NCBI RefSeq assembly: GCF_021030645.1
Contig: NZ_JACGCJ010000004.1
Location: 46,459 to 110,458 of the forward strand
Length of the DNA: 64,000 nt
Reading direction: 5' to 3'
Source of the DNA: Agrilactobacillus fermenti
Lineage (GTDB): Bacteria > Bacillota > Bacilli > Lactobacillales > Lactobacillaceae
The position numbers and the translations under genes are program-made. Shown one piece after another: positions 56,102-64,000 of the stretch; position 1 is the stretch's first letter; every line of letters begins with the position of its first letter. A model generated the notes under the pieces. It did not search any database, was not told where the DNA came from, and was given only the letters and a program-made list of their open reading frames with translations.

Positions 56102-57355
56102 TTAGAACAAGCCATGCGTCGTTTTATCCCACTTATTTTTATGTTGTAAAAAGCGATATAAAGCCACCACACTGATAATCGGTGCAAACAGGCCATAAAT
56201 CGGCAGCGTAAACGTCAACCACAAGATATGCCACCAAGAATGATGCGTAAGCCGTTGATAAAACGAACTCAGTAATAAATTCTCACCAAACATCAACAGT
56301 AATAGCAGCAATAAGAACCACGAGAATGAGCCATGTAGACCGATCCAATAATATAACTGGGTTCCAAAAACAATTACCCCTAGCACCGCCGCAACAATAC
56401 AAATTATTGGGGTCAACATAAATAAAAGCATTTCAACTTTTGCCAACACACTCAAGTGCGAATTCGTTTTAATAGCCTGATAAAACTTTTGCAGACATTG
56501 AAGTCCGCCTTGAGCCCAACGTGCCCGTTGTCGTAAAAAAGTTTGCCAGGTAATCGTGGCTTCTTGATATACTTTGATATCATAGGCATAGGCTGTTTTT
56601 AAGCCCCGAAGCAATAGCTTTGTACTAATTTCGAAATCTTCTAACAGGGTTGCACCCCAAACAAAATGCCGTGGTAAAGCAGACAAACGGAAAAATTGAC
56701 CATTACCTGAACCGGCAACATTGCCTAAGTGACCACGCATATTTTGCAATAATGTATTCCCAATTTGAAATTCAAAATCTTGCAGCAAAGACAGCCAATG
56801 ATTTAAATTATAAATACCAATGCCAGTTTGCAACATACTAAGTGTTGCATCAGCTGCGAAAATATTAATGATTTGATTTAAATCTGCCTGTGCGATGTAA
56901 GCATCTGCATCCAGCACACCAATAACTGTCTGTTCCAAATCAACTGGTGCTACTTTCTTGTATACATATTCTAAACCTGCATTCAAAGCACTGCCTTTGC
57001 CATTGCCAGCATCTAAATGGCGATAAATCACAGTGACATTAGGATGGTGTTTATCATAGGACAATAACTGGTCTGGTGTCGTATCTTCACTACCATCCTC
57101 AATAATGACCCAATGAATCGCATATTGATATTGGGCATCGGCTGGATTCTGCTTCAAAAATCGAGCTAAGGTTTGCCCAGCAATCGGGGCTTCATTGTGC
57201 ATCGGTACTAATAGATATAATTGATAAGCAGCCAGCTTAGTTGCCGCTGGCTTAGGTTTAGAAACACGTAAACATAATAAAATCAATGGAACCAGCAGAC
57301 AAGAAATCACTACGATCAGTGAAATGATTGCAGTGATTTTTATGAATATTAACAT
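56102..57355 (-). CDS. processive family 2 glycosyltransferase, membrane
   Basis: 417-residue membrane glycosyltransferase. An N-terminal helix (about 8-30), then the GT2 core: IIEDGSED near 85-90, the DAD motif (149-151), LLEDFEIS (239-244) and QRARWAQGG (276-284), i.e. D,DxD,D,QxxRW of processive enzymes such as cellulose, hyaluronan or poly-GlcNAc synthases. C-terminal helices (305-405) form a translocation domain. It makes an extracellular polysaccharide; sugar identity is unknown. Its ATG overlaps the stop of the upstream coiled-coil gene by one base. Confidence 0.88.
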   Translation of the reverse strand: MLIFIKITAIISLIVVISCLLVPLILLCLRVSKPKPAATKLAAYQLYLLVPMHNEAPIAGQTLARFLKQNPADAQYQYAIHWVIIEDGSEDTTPDQLLSYDKHHPNVTVIYRHLDAGNGKGSALNAGLEYVYKKVAPVDLEQTVIGVLDADAYIAQADLNQIINIFAADATLSMLQTGIGIYNLNHWLSLLQDFEFQIGNTLLQNMRGHLGNVAGSGNGQFFRLSALPRHFVWGATLLEDFEISTKLLLRGLKTAYAYDIKVYQEATITWQTFLRQRARWAQGGLQCLQKFYQAIKTNSHLSVLAKVEMLLFMLTPIICIVAAVLGVIVFGTQLYYWIGLHGSFSWFLLLLLLLMFGENLLLSSFYQRLTHHSWWHILWLTFTLPIYGLFAPIISVVALYRFLQHKNKWDKTTHGLF

Positions 57356-59361
57356 TAAGCATCCGTTCCTACTTGTTCAGCACCCAAACTTTTTGGTAAG
57401 GCGTAGTCTTGCTGGGTACTAACACAAGAAATGTTAATATCCCGATCGATGATACCCTCTAACAAACTACGCTCCGTTCTGGAACTAACCAACATTTGCA
57501 GCCAAGGATGCTTTCCGTGCAGCATGGCCTTTAATTGACTGAGATTTTTTTTAACATTCACCAAATAAGGTAATGCCGGAATACTCTGTTCGCTGATCAA
57601 CTTACGATAAGTGATATCGTTATCCATACCAACCAAAATAATATTACTTTGTAAGCCCAAGTAACTTGATAACCACCAGTAATCAAAATCAGCCTCAGAA
57701 GCAAATGACTGTGTTTTCAATTCATTATTATCATAAACTTCCACCGTAACAGCGTTTGCTTCATGGTGCCAGCACTTCAGAGCTAGAGTACCATCGACAC
57801 GATAATATTCCGCAACAGTGACTTGTCCATCATCATTATATTGTTCACTACGCGACAACTGACCTTGATCATTTAAGGTGATCATTTTGTTTAATTTACC
57901 ATTTTCATAATAACGGATAGCCTGCATTTGTTCCCCATTGCCAAAAGCCGCAACCATTTTTAATTGACCGTCAATATCATGATATTCCTTAAAGCGACGA
58001 TCTTTAGACCATTCGCCCTGCAAATTATCACTCTCATGAATCGTAATGACTGGTGCTGTATTTTCTGCGCTGGCTTGAATTTCAGTAAAAATATTGATTA
58101 CTTTGGGTACCGTAAGTTGTTTTTGTTTAGCCCAACTCATCAAATGATCTTTCAATTGAGGATCATAAGTTAATGAAACTAAAGTTAGAGGCTTTTCCAC
58201 TTGATTTTGTAAATAACTTAGTAAATTGACATCGGTTTGACTAGCTTCAGCTAAAGGTTGACTCAACATGACAAAAAAGTCCGCACTCTGATCAAATTGG
58301 ACGTCTTGGATAAAATAAGACGTCCCGAAAGCTGCCTTGATCTGCTTTTGCATACCCTCTAGATTAGACTGATAGCCCGAAATCTTCATTGAAACGACAT
58401 CCATTTGCTGCTTCAAGTTATTTTGTTGAGTTGCTAAAGCGGCCTGTTTCTGAGCCCGCTGACGGCGTGCATTTTCAATCTGAGATTCAATCTCTTTAAC
58501 AGCCCGCTGTTTCGCAGTTAATTCGGTTTGGTCGTCATTAAGCTGTGTTTGCAGCTGTTCAAGTTGTGCCTTGATTGTTTGCGATTCTTTATCTAAAGTT
58601 GCCTGTTTTTTAGTATATTCTTTTTGCTCTGCCACTAATGTTAAGGCTTGTTTTTTGTTTTCTTCAACTAGCGCCATCATCTTAACCAAATCAGATTCAT
58701 TTTTAATGGTGTCAGATAGCTTTTGTGCTGCTGCTTTGCTTTCGTCTAATTGTTGTTGAATCGTGGTTTGATTTTTTTGATTTGCTGTTAATTGTTGATT
58801 AGCCTGACTCAATTGACGTTCAACCTGATTGATCCCCTTTTTGATCTCAGGAATTGCCTTATTAACATCAGCTTGTTGTCGTAATAAGTCACTATCATCT
58901 TTGGCTTGCAACTCAGCAGCTTGTGCGTTTAATTGATCCAATTGACTTTCTAAATGTTGTAACGAATGTTTAGCTTTGGCCAATTCGTCAGCAAAAAGAC
59001 CTTTTTGTTGAAACATTTTGACCTTTAAGTTATCCCGTAATTGATCATATTCAGTGGATAGATCATGCATTTTTGTTTTTAAATTAGCAATATCTAAAGC
59101 TGTCTTTTCAGCCACACTCACCGAATCGTAAGGGGCAATATTTTCAGGCTTCTCAATCTGAATCGACTTAACTTCAGAAGCTAGTTTGCCTTCAGGTATG
59201 ATCTTCTTTGATGCCTGTTTCTTGACTTTGATTTTCTCCACCTCATTTTCATCTGTATCTGTATGTGATGCAGCGACAGATGCGGTTTGACTTTCGACGC
59301 CATTAACCATCGCACTGGCGATCGTGGGTGCTTTATGACTATTGCGTTTAAAAATCCCCAT
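57355..59361 (-). CDS. large coiled-coil protein with YD/MORN-like repeats, partner of the GT2 enzyme
   Basis: 668-residue cytosolic-looking protein with no signal peptide or membrane helix. Residues 1-80 are low complexity and basic. Residues 85-350 form a long coiled coil rich in Gln and Lys. After 350 a globular C-terminus contains two-to-four repeats of about 20 residues (KEYHDIDGQLKMV, RYYENGKLNKMI, EQYNDDGQVTVAEYY, RVDGTLALKCW). This pattern is seen in accessory and wall-teichoic-acid glycosyltransferases. SSRTERSLLEGI follows. I see no catalytic EX7E half. Function inferred only: scaffold or regulator for the GT2 enzyme. Confidence 0.6.
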   Translation of the reverse strand: MGIFKRNSHKAPTIASAMVNGVESQTASVAASHTDTDENEVEKIKVKKQASKKIIPEGKLASEVKSIQIEKPENIAPYDSVSVAEKTALDIANLKTKMHDLSTEYDQLRDNLKVKMFQQKGLFADELAKAKHSLQHLESQLDQLNAQAAELQAKDDSDLLRQQADVNKAIPEIKKGINQVERQLSQANQQLTANQKNQTTIQQQLDESKAAAQKLSDTIKNESDLVKMMALVEENKKQALTLVAEQKEYTKKQATLDKESQTIKAQLEQLQTQLNDDQTELTAKQRAVKEIESQIENARRQRAQKQAALATQQNNLKQQMDVVSMKISGYQSNLEGMQKQIKAAFGTSYFIQDVQFDQSADFFVMLSQPLAEASQTDVNLLSYLQNQVEKPLTLVSLTYDPQLKDHLMSWAKQKQLTVPKVINIFTEIQASAENTAPVITIHESDNLQGEWSKDRRFKEYHDIDGQLKMVAAFGNGEQMQAIRYYENGKLNKMITLNDQGQLSRSEQYNDDGQVTVAEYYRVDGTLALKCWHHEANAVTVEVYDNNELKTQSFASEADFDYWWLSSYLGLQSNIILVGMDNDITYRKLISEQSIPALPYLVNVKKNLSQLKAMLHGKHPWLQMLVSSRTERSLLEGIIDRDINISCVSTQQDYALPKSLGAEQVGTDA

Positions 59362-59510
59362 AGTGACTCTCCTTAACGAACATTAGCAAAATAGAATAGA
59401 TAAATTCATTATACAATTAACTCGTGTCTTTAACTAGTTTATTTATAATTATTATGTCATATTGTAACTTTTCTTAGACCATTGCCTAAGAAATGGCTCA
59501 TAAATGAAAA

Positions 59511-59557
59511 AAATGTAGCAATTACAGTTCAAAATAGCAACTGCAATTACCACATTT
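59511..59557 (-). terminator. terminator after NADH peroxidase
   Basis: AAATGT.G.AATTGCAGTT...AACTG.AATT.C.ACATTT plus T-run on the minus strand. Confidence 0.8.
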
Positions 59558-59573
59558 CTTTTAACTTAAATTA

Positions 59574-60926
59574 TTATTTTTCGTTACGAACAGCTTTTTG
59601 AGCAGCAACATTCATAATATTCCAAGGCCGATCAAAACCGGGTTGGAAGAAGAAGTCTGCATAGGCTAAATCATCAATGGTTAATTTAGTTTGAATTGCC
59701 AACGAAATAGCATTGATATTAGCCGTGACATCACCCTTAGACATAATCTGAGCCCCCATTACCCGACGTGTCTTTGGATCATAGGTCAATTTGAAGTAAA
59801 CCGTTGGGTTCAGCTTTTCTGGTACAAAGGCTGGACGTTTCGAATCTGTGACAAAGACAGACTTAACGTCAACCCCAAATTTTTGCGATGTCCCTTGCTT
59901 AACACCAGTTGAAGCAAATTTGTAATCAAAAACCGTTAAAGCGGAAGAACCAGTAACGCCTGGGAATTTGTGCGTTGGCTTGTCGATATTCATTGCTGCA
60001 AACCGACCTTGCCGCCGCGCAACAGTTGCCAAAGCAATTGGTGCTTCTTTACCCGTTGCTGAGAACTTAGCCATAACTGCATCACCAACAGCAAAGATAT
60101 CTTTTTGACTTGTTTGCATATAGTCATCAACTTTAATACGGCCGGTTTCGTCCAAATCAAGTAAGTCTTTAAGCCAAGCTGTATTTGGTTTAATACCTGC
60201 TGCTTCGACCACAAGATCTGCCGGGTATTCCCCTTGATCAGTCACCACTTTAGTAACCTTACCAGCTTCACCCTCAAAGGATTGAACGGTTTGACCTGTA
60301 GCAGCGTAGATCCCATGATCAGCCATTTCTTTCGTTAAGATATCGGTAAATTCTTCATCGAGATAAACACTTAACAAACGTGGTAATAAATCAATGATCG
60401 TAACTTTCATACCAGCTTTGGCAAAAATCTCGGCAGCTTCAATACCTATGTAACCAGAACCAATAACGACCACGTTTTTCACATTAGGGTCAACTGTTTT
60501 GGCCTTTAATTTAATGGCCCAATCACGTCCGCGCATAGCATAGATGTTTTCAAGGTCCTTACCTGGAACTGGCAGTGCAGCAGGTACCGCCCCAGCACTT
60601 AAAATCAGCTTGTCATAACTCTCTTCGCGCGTTGAGTGATCTCCGTGATTTTCAACGGTGACTTTATGATTGGCAGCATCGATCTTAGTAATTTCTTGTT
60701 GTACAAAGACGTGTACACCCTCAGCACGCATACCTTCAGGGGTTGCGTAACGGACCGTATTGACATCCTTGACCACACCCTCAAGATAAAGCTGCATCCC
60801 ACAGGAAAGGAATGATAGGAAGTCGCCCTTTTCATACCATTGGATCTCTGCATCCGGATGATCCATCAATAACTGGCGAACTGCTTCATAACCACCATGA
60901 GAAGAACCAACAACAATAACTTTCAT
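59574..60926 (-). CDS. npr: NADH peroxidase (FAD/Cys-sulfenate type)
   Basis: Reduces H2O2 to water with NADH, using a redox-active Cys. 450 residues. FAD motif GSSHGGYEA, the peroxidatic Cys in [15 protein letters not shown] near residue 42, NAD motif [15 protein letters not shown] and [10 protein letters not shown] all match the enterococcal enzyme very closely. Related NADH oxidases have a different Cys context. A PerR/Fur-like box lies upstream. Confidence 0.9.
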   Translation of the reverse strand: MKVIVVGSSHGGYEAVRQLLMDHPDAEIQWYEKGDFLSFLSCGMQLYLEGVVKDVNTVRYATPEGMRAEGVHVFVQQEITKIDAANHKVTVENHGDHSTREESYDKLILSAGAVPAALPVPGKDLENIYAMRGRDWAIKLKAKTVDPNVKNVVVIGSGYIGIEAAEIFAKAGMKVTIIDLLPRLLSVYLDEEFTDILTKEMADHGIYAATGQTVQSFEGEAGKVTKVVTDQGEYPADLVVEAAGIKPNTAWLKDLLDLDETGRIKVDDYMQTSQKDIFAVGDAVMAKFSATGKEAPIALATVARRQGRFAAMNIDKPTHKFPGVTGSSALTVFDYKFASTGVKQGTSQKFGVDVKSVFVTDSKRPAFVPEKLNPTVYFKLTYDPKTRRVMGAQIMSKGDVTANINAISLAIQTKLTIDDLAYADFFFQPGFDRPWNIMNVAAQKAVRNEK

Positions 60927-60946
60927 CTATGAAAACCTCCATTACT

Positions 60947-60961
60947 TGATAATTATTACAA
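60947..60961. promoter_or_regulatory. PerR/Fur-like box before NADH peroxidase
   Basis: TGATAATTATTACAA (15 bases) differs from the Gram-positive TTATAATnATTATAA pattern at two positions on one strand, 21 bases upstream of the ATG. Peroxidase genes are classic PerR targets. Confidence 0.5.
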
Positions 60962-61031
60962 TTTAAATGATAACCCAATTGGCTCAAAAAACAAAGGATT
61001 ATGCTGTCAATTTCTAATTAAATAACAGTAT

Positions 61032-61057
61032 AAAAAAACCAGCCCCTATCTAATAGA
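61032..61057 (-). terminator. terminator after the zinc-ribbon gene
   Basis: CAGTCCCGTCTA...TAGATAGGGGCTGG followed by T-run on the minus strand. Confidence 0.65.
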
Positions 61058-61147
61058 CGGGACTGACTCCAGGTAACTATTTATTTACGTTGATACATGG
61101 CGACGACTTAAGTATCTAAGTTTCATCATAGCTTAAATTAAATAACT

Positions 61148-62554
61148 CTAATAGCGGACAAAGTCTACAACTGCCAAGATAAAGTTAGTCACTAGAATAA
61201 CAATAGCAATTATTGCTGAGATACCAAACTGGAAGTTTTGCAACCCACTAGCCGCTACTAAGCCTTGCGTGATCATAATTCCAAAGACAGCAATATAAGC
61301 CAAAATCGAAACAACTGCGGCAACTAATTTAAGAATATGGGCAATGCCCACTTTCCAAATACTAAAGACAAGCATCAGCAACGGTCCAATAACAAGTAAG
61401 GCAATCATCAGATACATCATTGTTGCAAAACTAGTACCACCAAGTTTCATTTGACCAATCAAAGTCGTCCCTTTACCTAAGGGGGTGCTGGTAATGAAAC
61501 TACCAACAAAATTAGTAACGATCAAAACAATCGATAAAACTGCCGTAATGTAATCGGTCACTTTAATCTTTTGAAAAAAGGTTAAATTTTCATCATCTTG
61601 CTCATAATCATCTTGGTAATCGTCAGCATAGTCATCAGCTTCCTGAGCTGAGCTTTGACCGCGACGACCGTAACTCATATCGTTAGTGTCAGCTGAATTC
61701 GATGCATAACTATTTGTACCATAATAGCCTTGATCACTCGGATTTGCAGCCATTGTACCTGCCCCTGAATTCGTATTCATGTCGTAATTATTTTGATAAG
61801 CTGTGGTCTGATCGGAACCATAGGCTGCGCTAGTAGACTGGGTGTTAGAACTATCATATGGTTGATAACTGGTACTTACACCAGCTGGATCATTATAACT
61901 ATAACTGGAACGTCCCATATCACCTGTCTGGGCATAGCTATCAGCAGCTGTCATGGTATTTTGATTATTGTTATCTAAGCCATTATTATAAGCAGACTGC
62001 GGCGTTTGATAAGCCCCATAATTACTATCTGATCCATAGTTGTCATTTTCTGGCGGTGTCACAGCCGACCCGCGTCCTGCAGGCGCATCTTGCTGCCCAC
62101 CAGTCACCTGCTCGTAAGCCGACCGCGTCATATAATTATTTAATGTGCCCGGTGCAGCCGCCTGTTGTTGCCCATTAGTCTCTGGACGTGTATTTTCTTG
62201 ACTGTAATCTGGTGAAGCTTGATAGCCATTGACCCGACTGCCAACCGTTGAACTGGTCTGATCAAAGGGCTGTTGAACATCATTACCTTGTAAATAAGGA
62301 TCATTGGCTGGGTCGATCCGCGATTGATTTTGACGATTACTTCTATTGGTGTTTGGTTCATAATGACGACTCAAAATGCCATTTTCATCTGTGTTTGGTA
62401 CGTCATTGTTATCGGTTTGGGGCGCCATTAATAACATTTTTTGGGTTACACCCATAACCATTTTTCTTGCTTTAGCACTTAGTGGGTACCCACAATTCTG
62501 GCAAAAGTTTTGTGTTGGTTCAATTGGTGCCCCACAGTTAGGACAAAAACCCAT
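61148..62554 (-). CDS. zinc-ribbon membrane protein with long low-complexity linker
   Basis: 468 residues. Residues 4-25 form a zinc ribbon (CPNCG...CQNCG). Residues about 60-310 are low complexity, rich in Asn, Gln, Ser, Tyr, Gly and Asp, followed by an acidic stretch (DDYADDYQDDYEQDDEN). The C-terminus has four hydrophobic segments (from about 340 to the end). Function unknown; ribbon-plus-membrane proteins occur widely in lactobacilli. The unusual linker length may vary between strains. Confidence 0.7.
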   Translation of the reverse strand: MGFCPNCGAPIEPTQNFCQNCGYPLSAKARKMVMGVTQKMLLMAPQTDNNDVPNTDENGILSRHYEPNTNRSNRQNQSRIDPANDPYLQGNDVQQPFDQTSSTVGSRVNGYQASPDYSQENTRPETNGQQQAAAPGTLNNYMTRSAYEQVTGGQQDAPAGRGSAVTPPENDNYGSDSNYGAYQTPQSAYNNGLDNNNQNTMTAADSYAQTGDMGRSSYSYNDPAGVSTSYQPYDSSNTQSTSAAYGSDQTTAYQNNYDMNTNSGAGTMAANPSDQGYYGTNSYASNSADTNDMSYGRRGQSSAQEADDYADDYQDDYEQDDENLTFFQKIKVTDYITAVLSIVLIVTNFVGSFITSTPLGKGTTLIGQMKLGGTSFATMMYLMIALLVIGPLLMLVFSIWKVGIAHILKLVAAVVSILAYIAVFGIMITQGLVAASGLQNFQFGISAIIAIVILVTNFILAVVDFVRY

Positions 62555-62759
62555 TGCTAAGCCTCCATTTCTCCTTCGAACTTATTAACTTCTATCATAG
62601 CACATCCCTATCTTACGAAACTTCTAGTTTTTTATAAGAAAAATTAGATTTTTTAGAAAAAAGATACATTTCGAGCCACCTTGATTGCAGGATCGTCTAT
62701 TCTGGTCTAAATTTGATTTAGTATCGTATTATAACAATATATTTGGAAGGAGCAATACT

Positions 62760-63719
62760 ATGACAAAAGTATTTATTGCAGCTAAAATACCCGACAAGGC
62801 TTATAATACTTTAACGCATGCTGGAATCGATGTCCAAGTATATGCCGGTTCTGGTTTGATTCAAAAGGCCGCATTAAGAACGGCCGTTACCGATATCGAT
62901 GTCTTGATCACCGCACTGTCCACTCAGGTCGACCAAGAAATCATCGATGCGGCACCAAAATTAAAACTCATCGCTAACTATGGTGCCGGTTTTAACAATA
63001 TTGATGCCGCCTATGCTCGAACAAAAAATATTGCTGTGACGAACACACCTTTTGTTTCTACGGATTCGACGGCTGAACTGACTGTTGGGCTGATTCTAGC
63101 AGTTTCACGACGAATCGTAGCTGGTGATCAGCTTATGCAGACACAAGGGTTTGATGGTTGGGCACCGTTATTTTTCTTGGGCTATCAAGTCAGTGGTAAA
63201 ACTCTAGGGATTATCGGCATGGGGCAAATTGGTCAAGGGGTCGCTAAAAGGATGCGTGGTTTCGGTATGCATATCTTATATTACCAACGGCAGCCTCTAG
63301 CGCCAGAGTTAGAAAAAGAATTAGGCGCTACTTATACTGATTTTGATAATCTCATTCAAACGGCAGATTATGTCACGATTCACGTCCCTCTAGTTCCAGC
63401 TACCAAACACCTGATTAATGCGGCAACATTTAAACAAATGAAATCCAGCAGTTTTTTTATCAACGCTGCTCGGGGGCCAATCGTTGATGAAAAAGCCTTA
63501 GCCCAAGCGATTAAGGCTAAAGAAATTGCCGGTGCCGCCCTTGATGTTTACGAGCATGAACCTGACGTTGAACCTGAATTAAAGCACCTACCAAATGTAG
63601 TTTTAGAACCACATATTGGCAACGCCACCATCGAGGCTCGAGATGCTATGGCTGCTATTGTAGCCGATAATACAATTGCTATTGCCCAGAACAAGCAGCC
63701 TAAATACATCGTCAACTAA
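62760..63719 (+). CDS. NAD-dependent 2-hydroxyacid dehydrogenase
   Basis: 319-residue oxidoreductase of the D-isomer-specific 2-hydroxyacid family (glyoxylate/hydroxypyruvate reductase-like). Nucleotide motif GIIGMGQIGQGVAKRMRGFG; catalytic Arg in FINAARGPIVDE, Glu in YEHEPDVEPE and His in EPHIGNATIEA. ATG 62760 follows GGAAGGAG; the longer frame from 62685 lacks a site. Substrate not readable. Confidence 0.92.
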   Translation: MTKVFIAAKIPDKAYNTLTHAGIDVQVYAGSGLIQKAALRTAVTDIDVLITALSTQVDQEIIDAAPKLKLIANYGAGFNNIDAAYARTKNIAVTNTPFVSTDSTAELTVGLILAVSRRIVAGDQLMQTQGFDGWAPLFFLGYQVSGKTLGIIGMGQIGQGVAKRMRGFGMHILYYQRQPLAPELEKELGATYTDFDNLIQTADYVTIHVPLVPATKHLINAATFKQMKSSSFFINAARGPIVDEKALAQAIKAKEIAGAALDVYEHEPDVEPELKHLPNVVLEPHIGNATIEARDAMAAIVADNTIAIAQNKQPKYIVN

Positions 63720-64000
63720 ACTTGAATTTAGCCTGTAAACAAGTGGCTGGGACATAAGCCACGCAAAATAAAATAATCGTGGTTTTCAGACTGATATTGA
63801 ATCTGAAAACCACGATTATTTTTTTAACGATTGATTTTCTAAAAATAACATTGACCTTGAGGGTCAATTTCAACAGATTAGCTGCCATAATTGCAATTCC
63901 TGCTTCAGTAGTAACCTTTTCAATCCCACGAACCGAGGTTCGTAGGTACTTCAAATTAGCCTTCAGATTTCCGAAGAATGGTTCATCTTCGATTTTTCTC
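63712..64000 (-). pseudogene. IS1182-family transposase C-terminal fragment, continuing beyond window
   Basis: On the minus strand the frame reads RKIEDEPFFGNLKANLKYLR then TSVRGIEKVTTEAGIAIMAA, the C-terminal block of IS1182-type DDE transposases. The frame runs through a 19-bp-stem hairpin (63770-63826) and ends at 63712. The remaining transposase lies beyond the right edge, so whether it is intact cannot be told. Confidence 0.75.
63770..63826. terminator. strong hairpin at the end of the dehydrogenase gene and IS
   Basis: AAATAATCGTGGTTTTCAG, loop, then perfect complement and T-run. It may end both the dehydrogenase and the converging transposase. The adjacent GTGGCT...AGCCAC (63743-63762) is a second small hairpin. 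Confidence 0.75.

Overview
The window is a low-GC Gram-positive chromosome segment of the Lactobacillaceae type. Evidence: strong AGGAGG ribosome-binding sites, the oriC-proximal order rsmG-noc-parA-parB-DUF951-ychF-DUF1129-guaB, lactobacillus-style families (DUF915 hydrolase, DUF1129, GH25 lysozyme, BusR/OpuA, PTS_EIIC_2 next to serine dehydratase), acetate kinase, NADH peroxidase and catabolite (cre) sites. I cannot name the species from sequence alone. I saw no rRNA, tRNA, CRISPR array or prophage. The only mobile-element trace is a partial IS1182-like transposase at the right edge.

Layout. 1-4371 is a cell-envelope locus: a VanRS-like two-component system directly upstream of a (partial) D-Ala-D-Ala carboxypeptidase, plus a secreted GH25 lysozyme and a Ser-rich lipoprotein. 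4765-12064 is the origin-proximal housekeeping block on the minus strand (guaB, DUF1129, ychF, DUF951, parB, parA, noc, rsmG). 12238-16452 holds an unknown small protein, cvpA, an isolated gatD, a GNAT, the purine permease pbuG and a cysteine-free bL33 gene. 16569-20300 is a Fur-like-box-preceded siderophore/haem-type ABC importer. 20503-25081 holds an alpha-carbonic anhydrase, an HD hydrolase, a CDF metal exporter, a P-loop kinase, an aldo/keto reductase and a TM2 protein.

25302-35308 is a respiration block: cydAB, cydDC, a polyprenyl diphosphate synthase, a MenA-like prenyltransferase and ferrochelatase. Upstream menaquinone and haem pathway genes are not present here, which suggests scavenged DHNA and porphyrin precursors. 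The cydA promoter carries a cre-like site between -35 and -10. 35509-41142 has gshA with a C26 gamma-glutamyl hydrolase, then lutABC for lactate oxidation. 41536-45354 is the glycine-betaine importer opuA with a BusR-type c-di-AMP regulator and clear operator-like inverted repeats over its promoter. 45599-51565 has ackA (with a cre-like site), a quinone-reductase-like enzyme, bioY, an MFS exporter and a DUF915 hydrolase.

52234-55683 is a serine-degradation operon (EIIC-like membrane protein, sdaAB, sdaAA, YheO-like regulator). 56102-59361 is a translationally coupled pair: a processive GT2 membrane glycosyltransferase and a large coiled-coil protein with wall-teichoic/accessory-glycosyltransferase-like repeats. 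I regard this pair as the best candidate for an under-described system. The remainder has NADH peroxidase with a PerR/Fur-like box, a zinc-ribbon membrane protein and a 2-hydroxyacid dehydrogenase. A degenerate intergenic repeat family, mostly at operon ends and often containing the terminator hairpin, recurs at least nine times across the window.
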